Positions 10,091 to 20,195 of a DNA stretch of 64,000 bases are shown piece after piece. The position numbers and the translations under genes are program-made. A model generated the notes under the pieces. The model saw only the letters and a program-made list of their open reading frames with translations, did not search any database and was not told the origin of the DNA. Position 1 is the first letter of the stretch. Each line of letters starts with the position of its first letter. Origin of the DNA: Paraburkholderia sp. Its GTDB lineage: Bacteria > Pseudomonadota > Gammaproteobacteria > Burkholderiales > Burkholderiaceae. Location of the stretch: positions 186,001-250,000 of the forward strand of contig NZ_JAPWKB010000013.1 of assembly GCF_028283785.1 (NCBI RefSeq), given 5' to 3'.

Positions 10091-10322
10091 ATTACCCAAA
10101 TGTAAGTCTGAAGATTTGTGGACTGCTATTAATCGATATGAAGGTGTAAACCAATAAAAAGCAGCTGTATCGGAAACGTAATGCTGAGTTGTTTTAGTGG
10201 GCTCAATAACTTCGCGCAGTTCGTATGCGTCCGGATAGAACGCTCATACAAATGTCGTGTCGAACGCGCAGAATCGATCGTGATTCACGAAGCACCCCGA
10301 AGTGTTATCAGGAGATAGACGT

Positions 10323-11015
10323 ATGAAACATCGCAATATTTTTCTTTCGCTAGCGGCTGGAGCGGCGATGACCGTCGCTGGTGCGGCGCATGCACAGCTC
10401 AATCTCAAGCAATTGGGTATTGGGGGAAACAGCGGCTCGGATAACGCGGCGACGAGTGGTATGGCGGGTGGCGCGGCAACATCCGGTGGTATGTCGCAAC
10501 TGCTGCAGAACTACGTGGGCGCGAATCAGCAGGTGTTGAGCGGGCAGTCGAGCCTTGCGTCGGCGATGGGTTTGTCGAGTGCCGCGGGCAAGGCGCAACA
10601 GGCGTCGAGTCTGTTGAGCGGGGGCACACCGTCGGTGAGCCAGCTGACGCAGGTGGGCAACACGCAGCAGTCTTTGTCGAGCACGCTGACGCAGGCGTTT
10701 TCGAAGAACAGTGCGTCGTCGGCGCCGGTTAACAAGGAAGCGTTTTCGAGTGGTCTCGCTTCGTTGGGCCAAGGCGTCAGCCAGTATGCAAGTCTGAAGT
10801 CCAGCCTGGGCGGTGCGAGTCAGATGAGCGCCGGCTCATTGCTCCAATCCGGTATGAATCCGTCCACGGCGCAATCGGCATCGTATATCGCGAAGACTGC
10901 GCCGGGTCAGTTGCAATCGCTGACTTCGGTGTTGGGTCAGGCCGTGCAGTTTGCATCGAGTCACGGCATCAGCGTGCCGTCTATCGCGACCTCCGCGCTG
11001 GGCGCGGCGCAATGA
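10323..11015 (+). CDS. Secreted low-complexity (Ser/Gln/Gly/Ala-rich) hypothetical protein
   Basis: MKHRNIFLSLAAGAAMTVAGAAHA signal peptide; RBS-like aggag upstream; no recognised domain. Confidence 0.7.
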   Translation: MKHRNIFLSLAAGAAMTVAGAAHAQLNLKQLGIGGNSGSDNAATSGMAGGAATSGGMSQLLQNYVGANQQVLSGQSSLASAMGLSSAAGKAQQASSLLSGGTPSVSQLTQVGNTQQSLSSTLTQAFSKNSASSAPVNKEAFSSGLASLGQGVSQYASLKSSLGGASQMSAGSLLQSGMNPSTAQSASYIAKTAPGQLQSLTSVLGQAVQFASSHGISVPSIATSALGAAQ

Positions 11016-11253
11016 TGCGACATCATCGCGCTTGACGAAATATGCGTTGAAACAGGGCCTATCGCGCGATGGGCGATGAATGGCCGCTTGCGTTCGTCGT
11101 CCTCGCCGTCCGCTGTCTTCGCTGCGCTCTGCCGGGCGCGCGCAGGGTGGTGAAAGCCCCGGTTAGTCTGGATGGTTGTTCGTGCGTTGCCGACACGTTA
11201 TGATCGCCGCCGTCCGGCGACGTATCTGACGTCGCTTTCCACCGGAATCCTCC

Positions 11254-12078
11254 ATGTCAGCCACTCTCGATCTCGACCGCTATTTTTCACGCATCGGCTA
11301 TCACGGGCCACGTGCCGCGACACTAGAGGTATTGCGCGAAATTCATGCGCTACATCCGCTCGCCATTCCGTTCGAGAACCTTGCCGCACTGACGGGGCGC
11401 CGTGTCGCACTCGATCTGCCGTCCGTCGTGGAGAAACTCATCGAAGGCGGGCGTGGCGGTTATTGCTTCGAGCAGAACCGTCTGTTTGCGCATGCGTTGA
11501 TGCAACTCGGTTTCAATGTGACGCCGATGCTCGCGCGCGTGTTGTGGGGGCAAGCGCCCGATGCAATCATGCCGCTGACGCATATGATGTTGCGCGTCGA
11601 TATCGACGACGAAGCGTGGATTGCCGACGTTGGTTTCGGCGGCGTGACCTTGACCGAGCCGCTACGGTTGCAGACGGGTACGCCGCAACAGACGCGCCTC
11701 GAAGCGTTCCGGCTTGCGGATGCGTCGCGCGGCGCGTTCGATCTCGAAGTGCAGTCGGGCGACGTATGGACCAAGGTGTATCGATTCGAACTCGCCCGCG
11801 CCGAATGGGTCGATTACGAGGTCGCCAACTGGTTCACGTCGGCCGAGCCCGACTCGCTGTTCGTGAACCACTTGCTCGCCTGCCGCGTGCTTCCGGAAGG
11901 GCGACTCGCGTTGTTCGATACAGCGATGACGCGACGCGGTTCACGCGGCGAGCTCGTCGCCGAATGGCAACTTGAGAACGCGGATGCGTTGTCCGCCTGC
12001 CTGCGTGAAGAATTCGGTTTGACGCTCGACGGCATCGATATGGATGCGGTATTTTCCCGCGTCGCCAACACGCGCTAA
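11254..12078 (+). CDS. nat: Arylamine N-acetyltransferase
   Basis: LDRYFSRIGYHGPRAATLEVLREIHALHPLAIPFENLAAL; GGRGGYCFEQN (catalytic Cys); HMMLRVDIDDEAWIADVGFGG. Confidence 0.92.
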   Translation: MSATLDLDRYFSRIGYHGPRAATLEVLREIHALHPLAIPFENLAALTGRRVALDLPSVVEKLIEGGRGGYCFEQNRLFAHALMQLGFNVTPMLARVLWGQAPDAIMPLTHMMLRVDIDDEAWIADVGFGGVTLTEPLRLQTGTPQQTRLEAFRLADASRGAFDLEVQSGDVWTKVYRFELARAEWVDYEVANWFTSAEPDSLFVNHLLACRVLPEGRLALFDTAMTRRGSRGELVAEWQLENADALSACLREEFGLTLDGIDMDAVFSRVANTR

Positions 12079-12273
12079 ACGCGTTTTCGTTTTAGTCTCG
12101 CACGCGCCGTTTCGTCCTGGGACGGCGCCATCTTCTGTCGGCATCACAACGCGCTTCATCGCGCGCGTTTCATACCAGGCCGGCGCACTCGCTGCGTCGA
12201 TCGCCATTCCCGTTTTATCCCGCCGCTACGTTTCACGCCCCAACTCCGCGCATCGCATGCACCGCGCGATGAC

Positions 12274-12285
12274 ATGTCTAGACAT
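12274..12285. promoter_or_regulatory. 12-bp perfect palindrome ATGTCTAGACAT upstream of ABC/lyase operon
   Basis: Direct reading; perfect dyad in the 12079-12511 intergenic region. Confidence 0.4.
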
Positions 12286-12438
12286 AATGCACCGGCTTTG
12301 CGCGTCCGTTTTTGAGTCGGAATTGGTGTATTTCTCATCGTTTGTACAGCGAAATGGACGTCAAACGTCAGGGCTTACCCGAGTATGTCTCCACTTTTTC
12401 TAGAATCCGCTTGCTCGACATTTTTTGCTCATGCAGAC

Positions 12439-12450
12439 TTGTCTATACAA
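12439..12450. promoter_or_regulatory. Candidate HutC/GntR operator TTGTCTATACAA
   Basis: Near-palindrome resembling HutC-type TTGTATATACAA operators, about 60 bp upstream of the 12512 start. Confidence 0.6.
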
Positions 12451-12511
12451 ATTCACGGGCTAGGAATAGCCCAACCGGTTGAGAACTTCCCTGAATCAAA
12501 GGAGTGTCGAC

Positions 12512-13369
12512 GTGAAGGTAAAGCGCACCAGTTTGGCAAAGGCAGTGATCGGCGCCGTGTTCGGCGCGGCGGTGGTTTTCGCGGCGCCCGCGCAGGCAAA
12601 GGACTGGAAGACGGTCACGATCGCGCTGGAAGGCGGCTACGCGCCGTGGAACCTGACCTTGCCGGGCGGCAAACTGGGCGGCTTCGAACCGGAGCTCGTC
12701 GCGAACCTGTGCGCGCGTATCCAGCTTCAGTGCAACCTCGTCGCGCAAGACTGGGACGGCATGATTCCGGGCCTTCAGGCAGGCAAATTCGACGTGCTGA
12801 TGGATGCCATTTCCATCACGCCGGAACGCGAAAAGATCATCGCATTTTCCAAACCGTATGCCGCCACACCGGCGTCGTTCGCGGTGTCCGATCCGAAGGT
12901 ACTTGCCAAGGCGTCGCCCGCATCCGGTGTCGTCAAACTGACCGGCGATCCGAAGACCGACAAGCCTACCGTCGATGCGTTGCGAAAGGATCTGAAGGGT
13001 AAGACGATCGGTATTCAATCGGGCACGGTCTACACGAAATTCATCAACGACGGCTTCAAGGACATCGCGACGATTCGCGTCTACAAGACGTCGCAGGAAC
13101 GCGATCTGGACGTGTCCAACGGCCGCATCGACGCATCGTTCGACGACGTCACCTATTACGCAGCGAATGCCGACAAGAAAGACGGCGCGCTGGTCGTAGC
13201 CGGCCCGAAGATCGGCGGCCCGATCTGGGGTCCGGGCGAGGGCCTCGCATTCCGCAAGCAGGACGCCGACCTCAAGGCAAAGTTCGATACGGCGATCACT
13301 GCCGCGATGGCAGACGGCACCGTCAAGAAGCTGTCGATGAAATGGTTCAAGACCGACGTCACGCCATAA
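12512..13369 (+). CDS. Polar amino acid/opine-type ABC transporter substrate-binding protein
   Basis: GTG start after aaaggag RBS; LEGGYAPWNLTLPGGKLGGFEPELVANLCARI, DWDGMIPGLQAGKFDVLMDAISITPEREKIIAFSKPY. Confidence 0.88.
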   Translation: MKVKRTSLAKAVIGAVFGAAVVFAAPAQAKDWKTVTIALEGGYAPWNLTLPGGKLGGFEPELVANLCARIQLQCNLVAQDWDGMIPGLQAGKFDVLMDAISITPEREKIIAFSKPYAATPASFAVSDPKVLAKASPASGVVKLTGDPKTDKPTVDALRKDLKGKTIGIQSGTVYTKFINDGFKDIATIRVYKTSQERDLDVSNGRIDASFDDVTYYAANADKKDGALVVAGPKIGGPIWGPGEGLAFRKQDADLKAKFDTAITAAMADGTVKKLSMKWFKTDVTP

Positions 13370-13529
13370 CGTCACCACTGGAAACGACGGCGTGAATGCA
13401 GGCCGGTAACGGCAAGCCACTTCATACGGATTCCGTAGTGATGAATTGAGCGGTGTGAAGCAGGCGGCGTACTGGATCTGTACGCCGCGTTTTTCCGGTT
13501 GTACAGGTGGGTCGCATCAGGAGACGGTG

Positions 13530-14252
13530 ATGACGTTGATCGGAATGCTCGGATTTGGACCGGACGGCTGGGGCGGCGTATTGCTGCTCGCGGCATTGAT
13601 GACGGTCGCGTTGACGCTCGCGGCGCTCGCGGTCGGGGCCGTGTTCGGCGCGGTGATCGCAACGGCCAAGCTGTCGCGTTTCCGTAGCGCGCGCATTGTC
13701 GGCGATCTCTACACGACAGTATTTCGCGGTGTGCCTGAACTGCTCGTGATCTACCTTTTCTATTTCGGTGGTTCGACGCTGGTGACGACGGTCGGTCAGT
13801 GGTTCGGGGCGGAAGGCTTCGTCGGTGTGCCGCCATTCGTGATCGGCGCGCTGGCGGTCGGGATGATCTCCGGCGCGTATCAGGCCGAGGTGTATCGCGC
13901 GGCCGTTCTTGCCGTGTCACGTGGCGAGCTCGAAGCCGCGCGCGCGATCGGCATGCCCACGCTGACGATGGCGCGTCGCATCCTGATCCCGCAAGTGCTG
14001 CGGTTTGCACTGCCGGGCATCGGCAATGTGTGGCAACTCAGCCTCAAGGATTCCGCGCTGATCTCTGTGACGGGTCTCGCGGAATTGCTGCGCACCAGTC
14101 AGATTGCAGCCGGTTCGACGCACCAGTACTTCACGTTCTTCGTCGCGGGTGGCGCGTTGTACCTGTTGATGACGGGCATCTCGAACCGCATCTTCAATCG
14201 CGCCGAAGCGCGTGTGGGCCGATCCTTCAAGCGCAACTTCGCGCGCAACTGA
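13530..14252 (+). CDS. Amino acid ABC transporter permease (HisQ-like)
   Basis: YTTVFRGVPELLVIYLFYFGG; GELEAARAIGMPTLTMARRILIPQVLRFALPGIGN. Confidence 0.88.
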   Translation: MTLIGMLGFGPDGWGGVLLLAALMTVALTLAALAVGAVFGAVIATAKLSRFRSARIVGDLYTTVFRGVPELLVIYLFYFGGSTLVTTVGQWFGAEGFVGVPPFVIGALAVGMISGAYQAEVYRAAVLAVSRGELEAARAIGMPTLTMARRILIPQVLRFALPGIGNVWQLSLKDSALISVTGLAELLRTSQIAAGSTHQYFTFFVAGGALYLLMTGISNRIFNRAEARVGRSFKRNFARN

Positions 14253-14267
14253 CGAGGTACGCTCACC

Positions 14268-15020
14268 ATGCATATCGACTTCGACTTTCTGCTCGATACG
14301 TTGCGCCAGTTGTTCGGCGCCGTTCCGACTACACTCGGTCTGTTCTTTTGCTCGCTGGTGCTCGGTGGCTTGCTGTCGCTCGTGATCGTTACGATGCGCG
14401 TCTCGTCGCACTGGTTGCCTAACCGTTTTGCGCGCGCTTATATCCTCGTTTTTCGTGGTTCGCCGCTGCTGATCCAGATGTTCCTCGTCTATTACGGCAT
14501 GGGTCAGTTCGGCGTGATCCGTCATAGCTTCCTGTGGCCTGTGTTGCGCGAGCCGTATATGTGCGCGGTACTTTCGCTCGCGCTATGCACGGCCGGATAC
14601 ACCGCGGAAATACTGCGTGGTGGCCTGATGGCGGTGCCGGTCGGACAGATCGAAGCCGGCTATTCGATCGGCCTGTCGGGCTTCGCATTACTGCGTCGCG
14701 TGATCGGTCCGATTGCGTTGCGCCAATGTTTGCCGGCGTATTCGACTGAAGCGGTGTTGCTGGTGAAATCCACCGCACTCGCCAGTCTCGTGACCGTGTG
14801 GGAAGTCACGGGCGTCGCGCAGCAGATCATTCAGCAGACATACCGCACGACCGAAGTGTTTATCTGCGCGGCGCTGATTTATCTGTTGCTGAACTTCGTG
14901 ATCGTGCGTGCGCTTGGCATGCTTGAAAAGCGCCTGTCGCGCCACCTGCGCGCCGCGCCGCAAACGTCGGCGGCCCGTACCGTATCCGCAACTACCGAAG
15001 CCCGTCGCGCCGCTCCCTGA
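14268..15020 (+). CDS. Amino acid ABC transporter permease (HisM-like)
   Basis: [58 protein letters not shown]. Confidence 0.88.
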   Translation: MHIDFDFLLDTLRQLFGAVPTTLGLFFCSLVLGGLLSLVIVTMRVSSHWLPNRFARAYILVFRGSPLLIQMFLVYYGMGQFGVIRHSFLWPVLREPYMCAVLSLALCTAGYTAEILRGGLMAVPVGQIEAGYSIGLSGFALLRRVIGPIALRQCLPAYSTEAVLLVKSTALASLVTVWEVTGVAQQIIQQTYRTTEVFICAALIYLLLNFVIVRALGMLEKRLSRHLRAAPQTSAARTVSATTEARRAAP

Positions 15021-15043
15021 ACGGCCCCATTCCGGAGATTCTC

Positions 15044-15847
15044 ATGAACGCAACGATGAACGCAGCGGCGCCCGTCGCCTTGTCGGTCAGGAACATTCAC
15101 AAGTCGTTCGGCGAGCATCATGTGCTGAAAGGCATTTCGCTCGACGCGCATCAAGGGGACGTGATTTCGATCCTCGGTGCGAGCGGTTCCGGTAAGAGCA
15201 CGTTTTTGCGCTGTCTGAACCTGCTCGAGACACCGGACGACGGCTCGGTGTCGCTCGAAGGTGAAGCGTTGAAAATGAAGCGTCGCGGTGACGGCAAGCT
15301 GCAACCGAGCGATCGTCGCCAGGTCGACCGGATCCGCTCGCAACTCGGCATGGTGTTTCAGAACTTCAATCTCTGGTCGCACATGACGGTGCTGGAGAAC
15401 CTGATCGAAGGACCGATGCGCGTGCAAAAGCGCAGTCGCGCGGAGTCCGTCGAAGAGGCAGAAGCTTTGCTGGCGAAAGTGGGTCTCGTGGAAAAGCGTG
15501 GCCACTATCCGGCGCATCTTTCCGGCGGCCAGCAACAGCGTGTGGCGATTGCGCGCGCGCTCGCAATGCATCCGAAGGTGATGTTGTTCGACGAACCCAC
15601 GTCGGCGCTCGATCCCGAACTGGTTGGTGAGGTGTTGCGCGTGATGCGTTCGCTTGCAGAGGAAGGGCGCACGATGCTGGTAGTCACGCATGAAATGGGT
15701 TTTGCGCGTCACGTGTCGAATCGCGTGATGTTTTTGCATCAGGGTCAGGTCGAAGCCGACGGCACGCCAGACGAAGTGTTCAACCACAGCAAATCCGAGC
15801 GCTTCACGCAATTCGTGTTCAGCCATCATTCGCGGACGGCGAACTGA
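15044..15847 (+). CDS. Amino acid ABC transporter ATP-binding protein (HisP/GlnQ-like)
   Basis: [58 protein letters not shown]. Confidence 0.92.
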   Translation: MNATMNAAAPVALSVRNIHKSFGEHHVLKGISLDAHQGDVISILGASGSGKSTFLRCLNLLETPDDGSVSLEGEALKMKRRGDGKLQPSDRRQVDRIRSQLGMVFQNFNLWSHMTVLENLIEGPMRVQKRSRAESVEEAEALLAKVGLVEKRGHYPAHLSGGQQQRVAIARALAMHPKVMLFDEPTSALDPELVGEVLRVMRSLAEEGRTMLVVTHEMGFARHVSNRVMFLHQGQVEADGTPDEVFNHSKSERFTQFVFSHHSRTAN

Positions 15848-15914
15848 GCGTGAGCGTTCTGCGTAAAAGCGCCTGAAATACCGACGTATCAACCCAGCAC
15901 TATCGAGCGTTGTC

Positions 15915-17519
15915 ATGGCCGTGATCCGTACCGATCGTCCCCTTGTGTGGTCCCAGCTTGCGGCCGTAGCCGCAGGTGAATTGCTTCAGCTTTCGACGGC
16001 CGCGCGCGCCAATATCGTCGCGGCGCGCGTGCTGGTCGAGCAGATCGTCGCGCGCGGCATCCGTGCGTATGGCGTGAATACCGGCGTGGGTGCGTTGTGC
16101 GATGTCGTCGTGTCGCCGTCCGAACAGCGGACCTTGTCGCGCAACATTTTGATGAGTCACGCGGTCGGTGTGGGCGCGCCGTTGAGTGCGACCGAAACGC
16201 GCGCGATCATCGCTGCGGCCGTCAACAATTTTGCGCATGGACATTCGGGCGTGCGACTCGACGTGGTCGAACGGCTCGTCGCGTTGCTCGATGCAAGCTG
16301 CCTGCCTGAGGTGCCGGCGTTTGGATCGGTCGGCTATCTGAGCCACATGGCCCACATTGCGCTGGTGTGCATTGGCGAGGGGCATGCGTATCTGAACGGT
16401 GAACGCGTGCGCGGCCGTGATGCGTTGCAGCGGCTCGGACTCGAACCGCTGGTGCTCGAAGCGAAAGAAGGATTGAGTCTGATCAACGGCACGCCTTGCG
16501 TGACCGGGCTCGCTGCGCTTGCGCTCGCGCGTGCAGAACGTCTGCTCGACTGGACCGATCTCGTCGCCGCCATGAGCTTCGAAAATTTGCGCGGACAAAT
16601 GGCGGCGTTCGATGCGGAATCGCTCGCGTTGCGCGTGTCGCCGGGTTTGAATGTCGTTGGCGAACGGATGCGTTTGGCCCTTTCCGATAGCGGTATTCTT
16701 GCTGCGGTGGTCGGTCATCGCACGCAGGATCCGTTGAGCATGCGGACCATTCCGCACGTGCATGGCGCTGCGCGCGACGTGCTCGCGGCCACGGTGGTAG
16801 TGGTAGATCGTGAGCTTGCGTCGATCACCGACAACCCGATCGTTGCGGGCACACCCGACGCGCCTCGCGTATTTTCGCAGGCGCATGCGGTGGGCGCATC
16901 GATTGCGCTCGCGATGGACAGCCTCGCAACCGCGATCGCTCAGGTCGCCGCAATGGCCGAACGGCGACTCGATCGTCTCGTGAATCCGCTCGTGAGCGGC
17001 TTGCCTGCGTTTCTCGCGGAGCCCGGCGGCACGAACTCCGGCTTTATGATCGCGCAATACACGGCCGCGTCGCTGGTCGCACAGAACCGGCGCCTTGCAG
17101 CACCCGCGAGTCTCGATGGCGGCATCACGTCCGGCTTGCAGGAAGATCATCTGTGCCATGCAACGCCTGCGGCATTGAAAGCGCTGGAGATCATCGAAAA
17201 CGGCGGACGAATCGTTGCGATCGAATTGCTCGCTGCCGCACAGGCTTACGATTTGCAGAGCATCGATGCGCCGCGCGCGCCGCACACAGATGCATTGTGG
17301 CGTCGCGTGCGCAATGTCGTTCCGACTTACCGCGACGACCGGCCGCTCGCCGACGATATGGCGATAGCCTTCACGATGATCGCGGGCGATATGCCGCCGC
17401 CTTTACCGAAGCCCGGTAACATGCGGCCCGCCGCAACGTTGGACCTCGAACTCGACACCGCGTTGATCCGCGCGAATGCTTCCGCCAACGATGGCGCGCG
17501 CCTCGTCGCAGCGTGTTGA
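15915..17519 (+). CDS. Aromatic amino acid lyase family (HAL/PAL fold) protein lacking the MIO Ala-Ser-Gly triad
   Basis: YGVNTGVGAL, SHAVGVGAPL, LINGTPC, NSGFMIAQYTAASLVAQNR, TSGLQEDHLCHATPAAL match the family; MIO region reads FGSVG-YLSHMAHIALVCIGEG instead of GSVGASGDLAPLxHMALxxIGEG. Confidence 0.85.
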   Translation: MAVIRTDRPLVWSQLAAVAAGELLQLSTAARANIVAARVLVEQIVARGIRAYGVNTGVGALCDVVVSPSEQRTLSRNILMSHAVGVGAPLSATETRAIIAAAVNNFAHGHSGVRLDVVERLVALLDASCLPEVPAFGSVGYLSHMAHIALVCIGEGHAYLNGERVRGRDALQRLGLEPLVLEAKEGLSLINGTPCVTGLAALALARAERLLDWTDLVAAMSFENLRGQMAAFDAESLALRVSPGLNVVGERMRLALSDSGILAAVVGHRTQDPLSMRTIPHVHGAARDVLAATVVVVDRELASITDNPIVAGTPDAPRVFSQAHAVGASIALAMDSLATAIAQVAAMAERRLDRLVNPLVSGLPAFLAEPGGTNSGFMIAQYTAASLVAQNRRLAAPASLDGGITSGLQEDHLCHATPAALKALEIIENGGRIVAIELLAAAQAYDLQSIDAPRAPHTDALWRRVRNVVPTYRDDRPLADDMAIAFTMIAGDMPPPLPKPGNMRPAATLDLELDTALIRANASANDGARLVAAC

Positions 17520-18397
17520 CGCACGAGTCACGGCTCGAATCACATCACACCGACACAACAGACACTAACCCATGGCAGGCTTTTCAAGCGCTATCCAGTG
17601 AGGTTGCCGTAACCATGACGATGAACATGCACACTGACGCATTGCGCGAGCGCGCTGCCGGGGATTCGGCCAATACCGCATTCGATCATGCCGCCGCCGT
17701 CCCCACACGCGCGATGCCCGCATACGAGCAGATCAAGCGTTACGTGCTAAAGCGCATCGCACAAGGCGACTGGAAGCCGGGCGGATTGATTCCATCCGAA
17801 GCCGAACTCGTCAAAGAGTTTGGCGTCGCACGGATGACTGTGTCGCGCGCGTTGCGGGAGTTGACGTCGGAGCGTGTGTTGACGCGCGTGCAGGGGTCGG
17901 GCACGTTCGTCGCACCGCAGCGCTACGAATCCACCGTGCTGGAGATCCGCAATATTGCCGACGAAATCGCAGCACGCGGTCACCGGCATTCGGCGCGCGT
18001 GTTGACGCTCGAAACCAGCGACGATCCGCAGGCGCTCGACATGCTGCAACTGTCGTCGGGACCGGTATTCCACTCGCGTATCGTGCACAGCGAAGAGGGT
18101 GAACCGATTCAATACGAAGATCGGTATGCGAACCCGGCGGTGTTTCCCGAGTATTTGCAGCAGGACTTCACGGTGGAGACACCGAATCACTATATGGTGC
18201 GGCTCGCGCCGATCCAGCGCGCGGAGTTTCGTATCTATGCGCAAAAGCCCGATGCGCATGTGCGCCGTCATCTTGAGATGGAGATCGGCGAGCCGTGTTT
18301 GCTGTTGTGGCGGCGCACGTTTGTCGGTGCTTCGGTGGCGACGTCGGTGCAGTTGTGGCATCCGGCATCGCGTTTTCACCTGGCCGGGAATGTCTGA
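17513..18397 (+). CDS. GntR family transcriptional regulator, HutC subfamily (UTRA domain)
   Basis: YEQIKRYVLKRIAQGDWKPGGLIPSEAELVKEFGVARMTVSRALRELTSERVLTRVQGSGTFV; true start may be 17615. Confidence 0.88.
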   Translation: MLTHESRLESHHTDTTDTNPWQAFQALSSEVAVTMTMNMHTDALRERAAGDSANTAFDHAAAVPTRAMPAYEQIKRYVLKRIAQGDWKPGGLIPSEAELVKEFGVARMTVSRALRELTSERVLTRVQGSGTFVAPQRYESTVLEIRNIADEIAARGHRHSARVLTLETSDDPQALDMLQLSSGPVFHSRIVHSEEGEPIQYEDRYANPAVFPEYLQQDFTVETPNHYMVRLAPIQRAEFRIYAQKPDAHVRRHLEMEIGEPCLLLWRRTFVGASVATSVQLWHPASRFHLAGNV

Positions 18398-18413
18398 TAT
18401 GACGTGCGCGCAT

Positions 18414-18456
18414 GCATGAACGCAGCGCATGGTGGATGCATGCGCGCACCGCATGC
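18414..18456. repeat. GCATGCG-N5-CGCATGC dyad (one perfect, one degenerate)
   Basis: 18438-18456 (N5 cgcac) perfect; 18414-18432 degenerate (N5 cgcag). Confidence 0.8.
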
Positions 18457-18467
18457 ATGCGTTTTCG

Positions 18468-19256
18468 TCATCCCTGGCGTTGGGAGACGTCGGGCGTAAA
18501 GCGGCAACCGAGCCGATAACGCGAACCCGGATGCACGAAGCGCGCAAAAGTTACGGCGACGCCGCTGCTCCACGTGCGACGCACCAGCGTCAGACACGGC
18601 TCTTCATCGCTGATTTCGAGTAAACCGGCTTCCGCGTGGGTCGGCAAACCGGCGTCGACGACATGTTCGACATCGTGTGCAGGCACGGTCGCGAACAGAT
18701 ATTCCGACGGGCGTTGCGCCGCAAAATCCTGCTGCAAGAAATCCGGTGCGATTGCGGGATTCACATAGCGGTCTTCGAGTTGCACGGGTTGACCATTCTC
18801 GCGATGCACGCAGATCACATGAAACACCGATGCGCCCGGAGCAAGTCCAAGCGCATTCGATACGCCGAGCGGTGCGGTCTCCCGCTGCAATAGCAGCGTG
18901 TCGTAACGGTATTCATGTCCACGTGAACGGATTTCATCGCCGATATGCGCGATCATCAGCAGCGTAGATTGGGGTTTTGCTTGCGCGACGAAAGTACCCA
19001 CGCCCGATACGCGTGTGACGACACCCTCGTCGGCCAGTTCGCGTAACGCGCGATTGACCGTCATCCGCGATACGCCGAGTTCGGCGACCAGATCGAGTTC
19101 GGAAGGGATGCGGTCGCCGGGCTGACGCGCACCGGATTGGATCGTACGGCGAATGTGGTTCTTGACCTGCTCGTAGCGCGCAGCAGGTTGATTGCTTTCG
19201 TGAGGCGCGCCCGATCCGCCGTTTATCGTCGAGTCGATTCGAGCCTTGGCGCGCAT
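18468..19256 (-). CDS. GntR family transcriptional regulator, HutC subfamily
   Basis: YEQVKNHIRRTIQSGARQPGDRIPSELDLVAELGVSRMTVNRALRELADEGVVTRVSGVGTFVAQ plus UTRA-like C-terminus. Confidence 0.88.
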   Translation of the reverse strand: MRAKARIDSTINGGSGAPHESNQPAARYEQVKNHIRRTIQSGARQPGDRIPSELDLVAELGVSRMTVNRALRELADEGVVTRVSGVGTFVAQAKPQSTLLMIAHIGDEIRSRGHEYRYDTLLLQRETAPLGVSNALGLAPGASVFHVICVHRENGQPVQLEDRYVNPAIAPDFLQQDFAAQRPSEYLFATVPAHDVEHVVDAGLPTHAEAGLLEISDEEPCLTLVRRTWSSGVAVTFARFVHPGSRYRLGCRFTPDVSQRQG

Positions 19257-19271
19257 GTCGGTTCACCGTGC

Positions 19272-20195
19272 TCAGACGACGTTCACGTCGTCGGCGCCGC
19301 GCGTCCAGAACGCGTTGCGGTCGAAGTAGTTTTGGAGGAATTGCCGGAGACGGGGCTGGTTTGCATCGTGGAAAACCTCGCGCGGCGAACCTTCTACGGC
19401 AATGCGGCCTTGATCGATAAACACGACCTTGTCGGCGACTTGCGCGGCGAAACCCATTTCGTGCGTGACGACAGCCATGGTCATGCCGTCTCGCGCGAGT
19501 TGCTTCATGACCTGCAGCACTTCGCCGACCAGTTCGGGGTCCAGCGCGGAAGTGGGCTCATCGAACAGCATGATGTGCGGCTCCATTGCGAGCGCACGTG
19601 CAATGGCCACACGCTGCTGCTGACCGCCCGAGAGTTTCGCGGGATAGGCATCGCCCTTGTGCGACAGTCCGACCGTGTCGAGCATCGCATTGGCACGCGC
19701 GCGGGCGTCGCGAGTCGGCATGCCGCGCACGCGGACCAAGGCCTCCATCACGTTTCCAAGCGCCGTCATATGCGGCCAGAGATTGAACTGCTGAAACACC
19801 ATACCGACGTTGCGCCTTACCCGATTGATCTCTGCCGCCGACGCGCGCATCCGCTTGCCGTTGCGATCGCTATAACCAAGCAATTCGCCCTCGATGCGAA
19901 CCTCGCCTTGATCGTAGGTTTCGAGCGCAGCGATACAGCGAAGCAGCGTGCTTTTTCCGGAACCGGACGGCCCGATGATGCACACCACTTCTGATTTGCC
20001 AATTTGCAAATCCACACCGCGCAGCACTTCGGTTTCGCCATAGCGCTTGCGTAGATCGCACACGTCGATCAGCGGCGCCTGTCCGGAAGCGGGCTGGGTT
20101 GCAGCAGCGGTTGGGGCAGGTGAGAGGCTCATATCGACAGGGGCATTCATGGATCGATCCGCGTGCGTTGGCCGTTCATGCGATGTAGCGTGCAA
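19272..20195 (-). CDS. Amino acid ABC transporter ATP-binding protein
   Basis: [61 protein letters not shown]. Confidence 0.92.
   Translation of the reverse strand: MHATSHERPTHADRSMNAPVDMSLSPAPTAAATQPASGQAPLIDVCDLRKRYGETEVLRGVDLQIGKSEVVCIIGPSGSGKSTLLRCIAALETYDQGEVRIEGELLGYSDRNGKRMRASAAEINRVRRNVGMVFQQFNLWPHMTALGNVMEALVRVRGMPTRDARARANAMLDTVGLSHKGDAYPAKLSGGQQQRVAIARALAMEPHIMLFDEPTSALDPELVGEVLQVMKQLARDGMTMAVVTHEMGFAAQVADKVVFIDQGRIAVEGSPREVFHDANQPRLRQFLQNYFDRNAFWTRGADDVNVV

Noticed and set aside
15900-17285. 461-aa minus-strand ORF opposite the lyase
   Set aside because: Arg/His-rich shadow ORF in high-GC DNA; the plus strand has clear family homology.
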